Position numbers and translations under genes: made by a program
Notes under the pieces: model-generated
What the model was told of the DNA's origin: nothing
The model's input: only the letters and a program-made list of their open reading frames with translations
Database searches by the model: none
NCBI GenBank assembly: GCA_963721725.1
Contig: CAVRLX010000016.1
Span: 496,001-560,000, forward strand
Direction of reading: 5' to 3'
Source of the DNA: RI-153 sp963721725
GTDB lineage: Bacteria > Chloroflexota > Anaerolineae > Caldilineales > Caldilineaceae
Length of the DNA: 64,000 nucleotides
Shown: in pieces, positions 26,640 through 37,109 of the stretch
How positions within the stretch are numbered: position 1 is the stretch's first letter
How the letters are laid out: each line of letters begins with the position of its first letter

Positions 26640-29628
26640 TTATTTCGCCACATTGGGCAAATAGAGTTGGAAGCGGGTGAAGATAGGGGGTTCGCCAATC
26701 ACGCGCACCTGTAAGGCAGGGTCGCCAAAGAGGACAAATGTATCTATTAGATCATCATACTTCTGTGTAGGTGCATTCTGTTTCAAATAAAGTTTGCCAA
26801 TGGTGCTAGCCACACCCACGGCTTTAATGTCATTGTAAAAAAGGGCGATGAAGAAGCCTTTCTCTAAATAATCGTGCCCTGTAACCAAGCCCAAGCCGGT
26901 GGGTGACCAACTCGCAACGGCTCCCTTGCCTGGCGCGCGCACAATGGATTCGCCAAACGACTCGACACCGGCTTCAGCCTCATGAAAGTAGCCTTCGAGA
27001 CAGGTCATGGGCAACATCACCGGCAGACGCGCGCCGTTGTTCATGGCGTTGATAGCGTTCAGGTTGAGCAACTGTTCTTCGGCCCAATACTGTTTTGTGC
27101 CATGGCCCACATAGCTGATCAAGAGCGCACCCTGGTTCATCTGGGTCAGCAACTGCGAACGGCATGTCTCTGTGGTGCAATTGTCGTCAAGATAGAGTTT
27201 TGTTTTCTGATAGCCTGCAGGCAGATAGGGCGCTTCGCCCATACGCGACTCAAACTTGCCCTCGGCCACGCTGTCGGAAAATGTATGGAAAGCGCCCCCA
27301 CCGCCGATAAGATTATCGGTGACAAAAAGCACCCGCCGATTCCAGCCATCGGAGATATCGGCACGCTCATAGGCAATGGTCTTGTTCACCATAGCGGTGA
27401 CGTCTTCGCTGGTCTGGGCCGGAAAGCGCCCCAGATTCATATCCGGGATAATGTCCGTCCCAAAGACCGCCACATAGCGATTGTCGGCGGCGGTTTCCCC
27501 CATCACCGGATCAACCATTTCCAAATAGGGCGGGATGAAAGAGGGGCTGCTTGAGGCCAGATAGCGCTTGGGATCATAGGTGCCATCACCCACCAAAAGT
27601 ACATAGAACGGGGCCGCGCCTTCCCAGTTGTGATAGGCATAACTGAGAAAATCTCGAATGGCCTCTGCCGAAACCCGCCCATAACTAAAGGTGTCGTAAA
27701 TATGTTGCACGTTAATTGTCTGTACCCGGTTGCCTTGCAGCGCCCGATAGACGGCCAACGGCTGAATGGCATTCCAAAAATCAGGGTGGGTAATGATGAT
27801 GTAGTCTGCTCCCAGATTGGAAAGGATCAGATTGGCGGTGTCGGCAGTGGTAATCTGCAATGGTGCTATCTGGCTACTAGCGGTGCCAGCATAATAGCGT
27901 TGGCCTTTGCCCTGCAAGCGCGCCTCGCCGTTGGCAAGGTGGCCTGTCAACCAGATGGGGCGCAGCGGGTCGGTAATGTCATAGAGATCTACAGCCGGGG
28001 TGGTAAATCCCTTGATGGTATAGCGCCAATTGCCGGGGCCAGGACTATCGAAGGTCAGGCGGTTGTCTTGGGCAGTCAGGCCGCGCTGATGAATGATGCG
28101 CACCCAATCGACATAAATAATGTCAAAAGTCTGCCCTGTGGAGCCGTTACTTAATTCCACTTTGACGTTGGCGTTGCCATTTTGCAAAAGATGGGCATCA
28201 AAAGCCGCCGATATTTTTTGATACTCTTTGCCGATCCATGTGCCCTGATAGACAAGCTGATCGTTGACATAGAGATTGATCTGATGGCGGCCTGTGGTTA
28301 CACTGACCATGCCAATTTCCAATGTGGCCGTGATGGCACGCGTGGCAAGCTCATTTAGCGCTATGGGAAAAACCCGATTCCCCGAATTGTTCAGCCCCAA
28401 GGCACGGACCTGGGGTCCAAACCAGTGTTCATAGCCTTGCACATTGGGAGCCGCCGAGACATAGCTGGTGTTCTGTTCCACATGGACGGTGGCCGTATAA
28501 CTGATGGCCGCTGTTACACTGTCCACGGGAACGGCATTTTGGTTTAACATCCGCCGACCATCCGCACCGCCAAAAGTCAGCCAATAGATATTGGTATCAC
28601 TATACTTTTCATCAATGGCCTGGCCGTAGAAGAGAATGCGGTCACCGGGATCAAAACGACTGTTGCTATCATCGTCGCCGTTGCCGTTGACCACGCGTAT
28701 GGCAATTTCCTGGCCGTTGTAGAAAATACGAAAGGTAGCAGGTGTGATGGTGCTGACCGGCACACCGCTGGCACTAAGTTTTTCATAGGTGAGGGCATAA
28801 AGCCCCTCACTCTTGAGGGCAATGCGATAGGCCGGGCTGGGCGGTGTCCAGCCCGGGTTAAAGGCAGCCTGTATGCTTTCGCCACCGCGCCAATGTTGCG
28901 CGCTGAGCATAGTTGAGTAACGTTCCCTGCAAGCTCTTTTCAAAAAGATCTGGTTCGCTTTTGATCTCGGCGGACCGGATACCAGAGCCGCCGGCGTGGC
29001 GTACCCGCACTTGCACCTGCCGGTAAATGATACCTGTGGCGGTGGCTGGCGTAATCTGCACCGGGGAGATCTGGAGCCGAGCCATCCGTTGGCTGCGCAT
29101 AAAGCCCAGATCTTCGACGGTCGCAATCTGAGCAGGGTAGGGCGTTGATTGGGCAAAGAGAGCCGCATCAGGCATGGCCTCGCGTTCCACATAGCGCAGC
29201 ACGCCTGCCTCGCCTTCTTCTGCGACGGCCTGGGGCGCAGGACAGGCTACAAATGAATCCGGCAACGGTTCGCTTTGGGCCGAGATGATCTCTGCGGAAA
29301 GCATAGCCTGGGCCGGAACTCCCAACAAGGTGCCAATCACAGGCAACTGCGGCGCGCCATCTTGGCCGCTCTGGGCATACCCATCCAGATCAACCACTTG
29401 GCACGCGCCGGCAGGGTGCGCCACTGTACGCAGGGTATAGGCAGGCACGGCTAACGATACAATGGTTTCATTGTCGTTGCTAGCAACGATCTGAAAGCCA
29501 CCTGGGCTGCTTGATAAAGTGTCGGCGGCTGTGGCCGCGGCTGCCGGAAGGGTCGCCCCCACCAACAAGAGCAAGGCCAGCAACAGCGTGAACATTCGGG
29601 AGGCAAAGAACAATCTCAATGGATTCAT
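26640..29628 (-). CDS. Secreted C25 (gingipain-like) peptidase, frame-broken near 28895
   Basis: The N-terminal frame (28858-29628) supplies a signal peptide and a propeptide-like domain. The C-terminal frame (ending at 26640) holds a jelly-roll region and the Peptidase_C25 domain. The catalytic His lies in SYVGHGTKQYW and the catalytic Cys in PMTCLEGYF, the expected order and spacing. A one-base extra near 28890-28905 separates the frames (the natural junction runs ARWRGGESIQAAF). The protein ends FQLYLPNVAK, sharing a C-terminal Tyr-Leu-Pro motif with its neighbours. C25 enzymes are cysteine endopeptidases; the Arg or Lys specificity of gingipains cannot be assumed. The next gene upstream is a paralogue. 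Confidence 0.8.
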
Positions 29629-29807
29629 AGGTCACTTTGGGAACAAGTATAGTTTTCAGTATCTGTGCCGACGATCTAAACTGGAACAACTGTCAGCATT
29701 TCTCAGAAAGAAAAACGTATAAAGAGCGGATGTCGTTACTTCCTCTTAACCCTATCACAAAGCTCTAACGATCCATCTTACAGTCCACTGATCGTGTAAA
29801 GTTGCTC

Positions 29808-29854
29808 GTGTAAAGTCAACGACACTCCCAAAAGGAGTGTCGTTGACTTTACAC
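29808..29854. terminator. Perfect 21-bp hairpin downstream of the second C25 gene
   Basis: The arms 29808-29828 and 29834-29854 are perfectly complementary around the loop CAAAA. It lies 44 bases beyond the stop of the minus-strand gene at 29898. There is no T-run on either side, so it may protect a 3' end rather than terminate. The flanking word GTGTAAAG is repeated at 29795-29802. Confidence 0.6.
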
Positions 29855-29897
29855 AGTTGAATCGGTTGGTTCCCCGACAAACGGGGCAGATTACGAT

Positions 29898-32753
29898 TTA
29901 ATTTTGCAGGGAAGGTAGATAGATCTTCTGTCCAGTTGGCGCGGCCTGGGTTCCGGCCAGCCCATAAAGCTCGCTGCCACCGCTGAGTTTGTGGACCTCT
30001 AGCCGATACCAATAGGGGCGAGCGGCATCGGGTAGTACATCCACAAAGTGATAGGTGTGGGCGTTGGCGATCCCAGGCGATTGGGCCAACGACGGTTCAG
30101 CCATTACAGGCACAAAGGGGCCATCCTCTGTTTCTGCGCGCAAGAGGGTAAAGCCCCAGATGTCCAACTCGCTGGCCGTGGACCACGTAACCTGGCTGGT
30201 AGACTCGACAGCCGTAACCCCAAAGCCTGCCATGTCGACTGCGGTGGGCGAGAGCCAAGTCTGGATTTGCAAAGCCGGGTCGCCAAAGACAACGAATGTA
30301 TCCAGCAGATCGTCGTACTTGCCCGCCGGTGCGTGATCGTGAAGATATTGCTTTCCGGCATCGGTGGCTTCGCCCAGCGTTTTTACGCCATTTTGGAAGA
30401 CAGCGAGGAAAAGCCCTTGCTCTAGATAATCATGGCCGGTGGCAACGCCAAAGCCTGTGGGCGACCAACTTGCCACTGCGCCGTTGGGCGAAAGAATATA
30501 CTGCTCGGCCAGCGGAACCGTGCCATCGGCTTCGTGGAAGAAGCCTTCGAAACAGGCCATTGCCAAAAAGATCGAAAGCCGTTTGCTATTGGTAAATTGG
30601 CTCACAATTGTGCCATCTACCAGCGGCTCCGAGGCCCAAGATGTCTTGACTGCGTGACCAATGTAGCTGGTAAAGAGCGCCCCTTGATTGATGGCATCAA
30701 TAATATCCTGATGGCAGCCGGCCACGCTACAGCCAGGAAAGGCCGGGGTTGCATTTTCCAAATAGATTTTGATGGCACGATAGGGATCGGGCAGAAACTT
30801 GGATTCGGGTGTCTTCAACGGATCTGCATAGCCCTCGGCCAGAATTTCGGAGAATTCGTAGAAATTGCCACCGCCCCCCTCCAAATTGTCTGAAATCAAC
30901 ACAACGTTGGTATTCCAGTCATCGTAGAACGGGGTCGTCTCATAGCTAATTGTCTTGCTGACCACCGTGGCCGCCTCCAGGGGCGTGCTCACAGGAAAGC
31001 GGCCAATGCTAATGTCGGGCAGCAGATCGTTGCCCACCAACGTGACAAATTGATTGTCAGCGGCTGTCTCGCCCAGTGTGGGATCAGCCACAATGAGGAA
31101 AGGGGGAATATACGTCGGCTCGCTGTAGCGATAGTTACGCATATCGTTGTTGCCATCCCCCATGAAGACGACAAACTTGGGCGCAGGGCGCTTCCACTTG
31201 CCATACGCATAGCGCAAGAATTCGCGAATCGACTCCGACGAGCGCATCCCGCCGTTAAATTGATCGTAGATCTGTTGTACGTCAATCAGCGCCACTCGAT
31301 ATTTCTTGGCCCGATACTGGCTAAGGCGCAGGGCGTCGCTCCAAAAATCTTTGTGGCTAATCATGATCCAATCTGCGGCGTTGGCTGTGCTGAGCAGATT
31401 GGCCGGTGTATAGGCCGAGGTAGGATAGGTGACCGCTTCGATGCGTGTGGGGGCGATTCCGCCGGTGGGGCCAACTACACTATAACGCCGTCCTTTGGCG
31501 CTGTCGGCAAAGCTCACGGCAAACGAGCCATTGACGGTGGGATTCGAGATGCGTTGGGGGGCGAAGATGTCCGTTACATCATAGGCATATTCATTGGCAG
31601 TATAGCCAGCGCCGCCGCCCAAGCTGGTAACAGTATAGCGCCAGGGACCGTTTCCGGGTTCCCCGTTGAAGAGCAAGCGGTCATTTTCAGCCACAAACGT
31701 ATCTCGATAGTCCACCCGATACCAATTGAGGTAGATCTCGTCATAGGGATTGCCGTCAGAGTTCCAGAGTTCAAAGGTGATGTTATTAAAGCCATTTAAG
31801 AGCGCGTGCTGTGGCAGCGGAGCCGAGACATTGAAGGCTTCATAGTTTTTGCCGGCCTGGGTGCTGGAGAAAATCTCAGTGTTGTTGATCAAAACGCGCA
31901 CATGATGAAAATCATCGGGGTCGGAGAAGCGAGACTTGCCATACGTCCCCTGGAATTTAGCCGTAAAAAGGCCAGTAGGGGGACAGGCTGCCGGGTTGGC
32001 TACAGTGCAGGTGGGAATATTCTGAAGCAAAAAGGTATAGTTGCGTTTGTATGGATTGTTGCGATTGGGAACCGTTCCCGACGCTTTAAGCCAGTCTCCA
32101 AACCACCGATCTGCGCCTGGCTCGAAGCGGGCTGGCATAGGCGTACCGATGTGCAGGGGACGGTCGGTAAAGTACCAAAAGTTCTTCTCCTGATGGAGCG
32201 AATTGACAAAGGAACTCGCCGCCGTGCCACTGCCTGCCCCCTCTTTGGTGGTCATGCGTAGCCCGTTGCTCCCGCCATACGTGAGCCAATAGACATTTTC
32301 ACCTGTATATTTGTTGTCTGACAAGAGAGAAGCATAGAAGAGCGAATCGATGGTGCGTCCGTAAAAGCGCACATAGTCGGCGCTGTCGAACTTGCCATCG
32401 CCTTCGCCTTGAACGTGTAAGGGAATTTCCTGGCCCATGTAAAACATACGGAAGGTACGCGGATCTAGGGTTCCCACAGGCAGCCCTGCTGTGCTCAGGG
32501 CGGCTTGGCTCAGTTGCACAATCCCGTCCTCCATCACGACTACCCGGTAGGCAGGGGAGGGGGGAACCCATTGTGTGCCTGTCATGGGGAAGGTCACTGC
32601 TTGGGTCACGTCTTGTGCCGTGGTGGGTGCTGCCTCGGCTTGGCGGTTGGTGGTTTGGAACAATATGGTTAAGAGCAAGGCAAACATGATGCTCATTGCC
32701 ACAGCCACGCCACCAGTCCGCATTGAATTACTCTTTGGGGTGATTCGTTTCAC
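29898..32753 (-). CDS. Secreted C25 (gingipain-like) peptidase, intact
   Basis: The 951-residue protein has a signal peptide (hydrophobic residues about 16-35), an N-terminal beta region beginning WVPPSPAYRVVVMEDG, and a Peptidase_C25 domain with catalytic His700 (SYIGHAVKTSW) and Cys734 (FLAMACFEGFF). A fibronectin-like module follows (residues about 845-930, QVTWSTASELDIWGFTLLR), and the chain ends KIYLPSLQN. Unlike the paralogue at 26640-29628 it lacks the separate propeptide domain and its frame is intact. In Bacteroidota such enzymes leave through the type IX system; none is visible here, so export is probably by Sec alone. Surface or extracellular proteolysis for peptide feeding is likely. 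Confidence 0.87.
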   Translation of the reverse strand: MKRITPKSNSMRTGGVAVAMSIMFALLLTILFQTTNRQAEAAPTTAQDVTQAVTFPMTGTQWVPPSPAYRVVVMEDGIVQLSQAALSTAGLPVGTLDPRTFRMFYMGQEIPLHVQGEGDGKFDSADYVRFYGRTIDSLFYASLLSDNKYTGENVYWLTYGGSNGLRMTTKEGAGSGTAASSFVNSLHQEKNFWYFTDRPLHIGTPMPARFEPGADRWFGDWLKASGTVPNRNNPYKRNYTFLLQNIPTCTVANPAACPPTGLFTAKFQGTYGKSRFSDPDDFHHVRVLINNTEIFSSTQAGKNYEAFNVSAPLPQHALLNGFNNITFELWNSDGNPYDEIYLNWYRVDYRDTFVAENDRLLFNGEPGNGPWRYTVTSLGGGAGYTANEYAYDVTDIFAPQRISNPTVNGSFAVSFADSAKGRRYSVVGPTGGIAPTRIEAVTYPTSAYTPANLLSTANAADWIMISHKDFWSDALRLSQYRAKKYRVALIDVQQIYDQFNGGMRSSESIREFLRYAYGKWKRPAPKFVVFMGDGNNDMRNYRYSEPTYIPPFLIVADPTLGETAADNQFVTLVGNDLLPDISIGRFPVSTPLEAATVVSKTISYETTPFYDDWNTNVVLISDNLEGGGGNFYEFSEILAEGYADPLKTPESKFLPDPYRAIKIYLENATPAFPGCSVAGCHQDIIDAINQGALFTSYIGHAVKTSWASEPLVDGTIVSQFTNSKRLSIFLAMACFEGFFHEADGTVPLAEQYILSPNGAVASWSPTGFGVATGHDYLEQGLFLAVFQNGVKTLGEATDAGKQYLHDHAPAGKYDDLLDTFVVFGDPALQIQTWLSPTAVDMAGFGVTAVESTSQVTWSTASELDIWGFTLLRAETEDGPFVPVMAEPSLAQSPGIANAHTYHFVDVLPDAARPYWYRLEVHKLSGGSELYGLAGTQAAPTGQKIYLPSLQN

Positions 32754-32920
32754 TGCTTCCTCGCTATTCCTGCAACGCTGATACTGCTACATTTTGGATC
32801 CATTATGCTCCGACAAAATCTGCGCATACATTGGATAAAACTCTCATTGACAGAGCAGTGTTACAGTGTTGCTAGTCAAAAACATAAAAGGCCGGGTCGA
32901 TTTCTAGACGATTTATCAGA

Positions 32921-32984
32921 AGTATAGACCAGAAAATAGCAGATAAGGATTACTGATTTATTACAGTTGCCGCTGGTCTATACT
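32921..32984. repeat. 64-base inverted repeat
   Basis: AGTATAGACCAG (32921-32932) and CTGGTCTATACT (32973-32984) are perfectly complementary over 12 bases with 40 bases between. It lies upstream of the C25 gene at 29898-32753. It could be a regulator site, an RNA hairpin or a decayed small mobile element. Confidence 0.5.
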
Positions 32985-33041
32985 TTATCAAAATAACATT
33001 ACATCAAACATAACAGAGCAGCATAGGGTCATAGTTGACCC

Positions 33042-33088
33042 AATAAAAAAGAGAGGAGGGAATCTCTTCCGCTCCTCTCTTTTTTATT
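33042..33088. terminator. Bidirectional terminator after the multi-SdrD gene
   Basis: AATAAAAAAGAGAGGAG and CTCCTCTCTTTTTTATT form a perfect 17-bp stem (33042-33058 and 33072-33088), with A-runs and T-runs suited to termination in both directions. It lies 146 bases beyond the stop of the gene at 33234. Confidence 0.88.
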
Positions 33089-33097
33089 CGACAGACG

Positions 33098-33188
33098 TAA
33101 CGATACAGGTCTAGGGTACGACGCACTCGCCAGGAGTAGAACGGTTGTGAAAAGCTTATGTGGCGAGTGCGTCGCACCTGAATCGTTA
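33098..33188. repeat. Structured repeat family 2, copy A
   Basis: This 91-base element is nearly repeated at 50603-50694. TAACGAT and ATCGTTA form the outer pair, and GACGCACTCGCCA with TGGCGAGTGCGTC the long inner stem (17 bp with one mismatch). The loop contains GTAGAACGGTTGTGAAAAGC, which is almost identical in both copies. It starts 45 bases beyond the stop of the minus-strand gene at 33234. Confidence 0.75.
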
Positions 33189-33233
33189 GCTACAGACAAA
33201 GTTGCGCCTTAGCATAGGCCTACTCTCTCTTGC

Positions 33234-36200
33234 CTAGCGTTGCATCATGGGGAGATAAATCCGCCCCTGGGCCAGTTCACCCAGCACCTGTTGCGAAGAG
33301 CGCCCATCCAACATCATGGTTTCCAAGACATAGAGGACATTGAATTGGAAGCTGTTTGATCCATCTTGCAGGCCGTATTGGTCACCGTTGCTCTGGCCGG
33401 AGCGTTTCGCTTCAATCATCGCACCGTTGAGTTTGACCATATCGCCGCCGTCAATCTGGCGATAAAGGTTGAAGCCTGCAATCTCGGCCTCGCTTACCGT
33501 TGTCCAGCGAATGCTGACACCGTCACTTCCACCCTGCACAGCATAGTCCGAGAGGAGAACCGAGGTCGGGTTGATGATCTTCACTGGAGCCGACGAAGTC
33601 TGGTCGGGCAAGGTCTGTAGCGGACCCAGCGGGCCAACCGGACCATCGGGATCAACCTTGGGATCGTCCACCGTCGCCACGTTACAAGTCTTCTCAGCCA
33701 CGTTACAGGGAGCCTGTGCCGTGAGGCTGGATGTATCCCCAAAGGCCAGGAAGTTTGTCGTCACGGTCAGCGTTGCGTTGGGGGCAAGTTGCCCTGTGCC
33801 GGTGACATCGGCCCAGTTGATGGTCCCATCATCAGTATTGTTGTCAGAAGCGGGTGACGCATTGACATAGGTCAGACGATTCTTGTCGTAGCTGTCCACC
33901 AACGGAATCACCGCTAGGTAACCACTGCCATTATTCTTGATCACAATCTCAAACTTGACTGGGTCGCCTGTGCGTACAGGTTCGGCTGTCTTCAGCGTCT
34001 TGACTACCGTGTAGCTTGTAGCAAGCACCAGACCGGCATCGTTGGATTTGTCGATTTCTCCCAACACGAGCGGGGACACATCGATCTCACGCGAAGCCTT
34101 CAGATCCGAGTCAATATCGTCGTTCACGCCGATGTTTATCTGGGTAGGTGTCCAGTTTTGCAGCGTACCCCCGGCGTTGAATTCGCTGGTCGGGATTTTG
34201 ACTACATAGTTGCCCGGCAACAGATTCTTGAATTCATACAAGCCTTTGGCATCAGTGGTCACAGTCGAGCCAACCTGAGTTTCACCGGTGTCAAACTGCC
34301 CGTTATTGTTGACATCATTGAAAAGTTGCACATCAACCCCAGGAATCCCGGGTTCGTCATTATCCTGAATGCCGTCACCGTCTACATCCCACCAGATAAA
34401 GTCACCGATAATGCTCTTGCGGGTAAAGCCAGCATCAGCGGTCACATTGATACCATTGGCAGGCAGCACGATGGTGTAGGTCAGGTTAGAAGCGTCGAAC
34501 TTGTTGGTGTTGTCTGCCGTGCCGCCCACATAGAGCGTAGGCAGATAGTTGCCCAGAATCGCCGTGTTACTGGCATTGGTGGCAACCCGTACACGATAGG
34601 TGCCCGCCGCTAAGCTGGTGAAGACATAGTCACCCGATGCGCCGGTAGTGGTTGTCTGCAACACAGTGGTGCCGGCGCTATTAAGTAATTCCATGGTCAC
34701 GCCAGCGATACCCACTTCACCTTCACCGGGTTCATAGATACCATCAACATCGATCTCATACCAGACTTGGTTGCCGATGACACCGGCATTGGGCACACTG
34801 CGCAGAACGTAGCCAAAGTCAGCCGTCTGGTTGTTGCCACCCGCCGGGAAGTTCTGAATGCGGTACGGGATAGCCTTGTTGGTATTGTCCGCCGTGCCGC
34901 CAATCACTGTGGTCGGTTCGTAATCATCTAGTGCGTTTTGCGTGTCCGAGATGCGCACCAGATAGTTGCCCGCAGGCACACCGTTAAACTGGTATTGACC
35001 GTTGGTGTCGGTGGTGGTGGTGGCAATGATCGGCTCGCCCGTGTCCCAGGTTCCGTTGTTATTGGTATCCCGGATCAAGCCTACGCTGACACCGGGGATG
35101 CCCGGTTCGCCTGCCGCAAACGTACCGTTCTTGGTGGTATCATGCCAGACTTGGTTGCCGATTGTGCCCAGGGCCGTGTTGGAATCGTAGCCAAAGTCAG
35201 CGTCCAGATATTGCTGACCTGCCACCACGGTCACAGTCTGCGAGGTAGGCGTGGTAACCGTGTAGCCAGCCGGCGGATTGGTGGGCGCAACTGTGTAGGT
35301 TCCCGGCGGAACGGTGATCAGATACTTGCCATTGGCATCAGTGGTGGCACAAATGGGCGCACCCGCTGTGGGTGTGGCACAAACTTGAATCCCGGGGATA
35401 CCCGGTTCGCCAGGGTCTTGGATGCCATCGCCATCGCCGTCGTACCAGACAAAGTCACCGATAACTGCGTTGCCGCCAGGTTGGCGCACATAGCCGAAGT
35501 CGGCATCGCGATAGACATCACCTGACGCCACAGTAATGGACGGCGTGGGATCAATCTGGCTCTGGGGGCCAGTGGTGTGGATGAACGTCGTCAGAATACC
35601 ATTGGCATCAGTGACATCCACATAGTATTTGGCAGGCTCCAGGTCGGTGAAGATATAACCGCCATCGCTGTCTGTGGTTGTGCTTCTCAACAGTGTATAG
35701 GAGTTAGAGCCAGGGGTTGTCTCTTTATAGAGCGCCAGCGTTACGTTGCCGAGACCCGGCTCGTTCACATCCTGATAGGCGTCGGCATCGGTGTCGTACC
35801 ACACGTAGTCACCGATTGTAGCGCGGATGTACTTGACCTGGGCCGTGTCGGTGTCGGTGACATCGCTAATGCCAGGCATATCAACCCCGGCAGCTGTAGT
35901 CGGGTTACCCGTAGCCGTGGCCGTGTTGAGCAGATCCTTCGTAATCGTGGTCTGATAGTAATACGTTGCCACCGCACTCGGTGCCAGCAGTCCCGGCGTC
36001 GGGGTAACGGCGTTGGGCGGAATGTTTAAGTTGGGGTCTGTCACCGAGACCTGCAAATGTGTATCGCCTGTGTTGGTAACTTTGAAACAGTAGGTCACTT
36101 GGGCGCCAATGACACCAGTCACTTCTTCCACAGCGGTGGCACAGGAAACGCCGCTGTTGTGGCCCAAGTAAACTGTCTTCTGAATGTCAATGCTGGGGTT

Positions 36201-37109
36201 CACAATGTCAACCACGGCATTGTCCGTGTCCGAAACGCTGAGGAATTTGGGATTGCCTGTCACCAGATCATAATACTGGGGCAGTTTGGTCCCCGTGCTA
36301 TCCGTTGCATCCCCTGTAACCGTGGCAATGTTGGTGGTATCTGCCGTGATGTTCAGGGTAGTGGTGCAGGTCTGCGTGCCATTGGGGGCCAGCGGGCCGG
36401 TGATGGTACACACAGTAATATCATCCGCTGTGTTGCCGGGCGTACCTTTATCGTCCCGCACCGGGATGTTGCTCAGGTAGGTGTCGCCTTTATTGGTCAC
36501 CTTGTAAGTATAGACAACGTTGCCACCCGGTGATTTCAAATAGAGCGTTGCCCCATCTGCCGCTGCGCCAGCCGTCTTGACCACTTCAATGGCCGCTTTG
36601 GCAAAACCAAAGTCGGCATTGTTATAGTCAAATTGCAGACTCACCCCGCCGGGGTTAATCTGGTTGGTGGGATTGGAGTCGATGGTGTTTTCACTGGTAT
36701 GAACGTAGTTCTCCAGCGGTTTGCCTGCACCAAAGTTGCTGGCCGGGATCTCCACCCAGTAGGTCTCGCCGCCGTCAACTTTGAAATCATACCAACCCAG
36801 ATTCAACGGTGGATCGGGGTTGACCGTCGTCGTGGTCGTCGACATAAAATCGGCAGCAGTCAATAAGCCGTTTTTCGGCGTGGTCTTGCCATCTTTATAA
36901 ATGTTGACTACCACACCGTTGATGCCTACTTCGCCAGCATCCTGAATGCCGTCGGCATCTTTGTCATACCATACATAATCGCCCACAGTAGATTTACCGG
37001 CAAAGGCAACCCCTACCATCAACGCCATGAGCAAAGTCAGTAGTGCAAAGACTATCATTGGTTTTGATAGTTTGTGTGCTGTTGATTTCCCTAAAAACGG
37101 AGCCTTCAT
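33234..37109 (-). CDS. Giant secreted multi-SdrD-B / DUF11 protein with C-terminal YLP motif
   Basis: The 1291-residue protein has a signal peptide (residues about 1-38), then an SdrD-B module (STVGDYVWYDKDADGIQD), two DUF11-like domains, five further SdrD-B modules (each opening with a GD/GN-x-V/I-W-Y/H/W pattern and a DxDxDG Ca-binding loop), a DUF11-like domain, a fibronectin-like module (SIRWTTVSEAEIAGFNLYR) and the terminus RIYLPMMQR. SdrD-B modules are Ca-stiffened stalk units known from staphylococcal adhesins. No LPXTG motif or sortase is visible, so a different retention mechanism is needed. It is probably a surface stalk or adhesin. The frame is intact. A 16-bp tandem repeat lies upstream at 37214. 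Confidence 0.85.
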   Translation of the reverse strand: MKAPFLGKSTAHKLSKPMIVFALLTLLMALMVGVAFAGKSTVGDYVWYDKDADGIQDAGEVGINGVVVNIYKDGKTTPKNGLLTAADFMSTTTTTVNPDPPLNLGWYDFKVDGGETYWVEIPASNFGAGKPLENYVHTSENTIDSNPTNQINPGGVSLQFDYNNADFGFAKAAIEVVKTAGAAADGATLYLKSPGGNVVYTYKVTNKGDTYLSNIPVRDDKGTPGNTADDITVCTITGPLAPNGTQTCTTTLNITADTTNIATVTGDATDSTGTKLPQYYDLVTGNPKFLSVSDTDNAVVDIVNPSIDIQKTVYLGHNSGVSCATAVEEVTGVIGAQVTYCFKVTNTGDTHLQVSVTDPNLNIPPNAVTPTPGLLAPSAVATYYYQTTITKDLLNTATATGNPTTAAGVDMPGISDVTDTDTAQVKYIRATIGDYVWYDTDADAYQDVNEPGLGNVTLALYKETTPGSNSYTLLRSTTTDSDGGYIFTDLEPAKYYVDVTDANGILTTFIHTTGPQSQIDPTPSITVASGDVYRDADFGYVRQPGGNAVIGDFVWYDGDGDGIQDPGEPGIPGIQVCATPTAGAPICATTDANGKYLITVPPGTYTVAPTNPPAGYTVTTPTSQTVTVVAGQQYLDADFGYDSNTALGTIGNQVWHDTTKNGTFAAGEPGIPGVSVGLIRDTNNNGTWDTGEPIIATTTTDTNGQYQFNGVPAGNYLVRISDTQNALDDYEPTTVIGGTADNTNKAIPYRIQNFPAGGNNQTADFGYVLRSVPNAGVIGNQVWYEIDVDGIYEPGEGEVGIAGVTMELLNSAGTTVLQTTTTGASGDYVFTSLAAGTYRVRVATNASNTAILGNYLPTLYVGGTADNTNKFDASNLTYTIVLPANGINVTADAGFTRKSIIGDFIWWDVDGDGIQDNDEPGIPGVDVQLFNDVNNNGQFDTGETQVGSTVTTDAKGLYEFKNLLPGNYVVKIPTSEFNAGGTLQNWTPTQINIGVNDDIDSDLKASREIDVSPLVLGEIDKSNDAGLVLATSYTVVKTLKTAEPVRTGDPVKFEIVIKNNGSGYLAVIPLVDSYDKNRLTYVNASPASDNNTDDGTINWADVTGTGQLAPNATLTVTTNFLAFGDTSSLTAQAPCNVAEKTCNVATVDDPKVDPDGPVGPLGPLQTLPDQTSSAPVKIINPTSVLLSDYAVQGGSDGVSIRWTTVSEAEIAGFNLYRQIDGGDMVKLNGAMIEAKRSGQSNGDQYGLQDGSNSFQFNVLYVLETMMLDGRSSQQVLGELAQGRIYLPMMQR

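Larger units (their letters stand above)
32754..33233. other. 480-base gap with three inverted-repeat structures
   Basis: The gap between two minus-strand secreted-protein genes holds a 64-base inverted repeat (32921-32984), a terminator (33042-33088) and repeat family 2 copy A (33098-33188), each listed separately. I see no ORF or RNA gene. Promoter elements for the C25 gene must lie near 32760-32900, but none is close to consensus. Confidence 0.6.

Noticed and set aside
31050..31799. Plus-strand ORF of 249 codons inside the second C25 gene
   Set aside because: It is antisense to a gene with signal peptide, catalytic residues and terminal motif. Its composition is that of a shadow frame.
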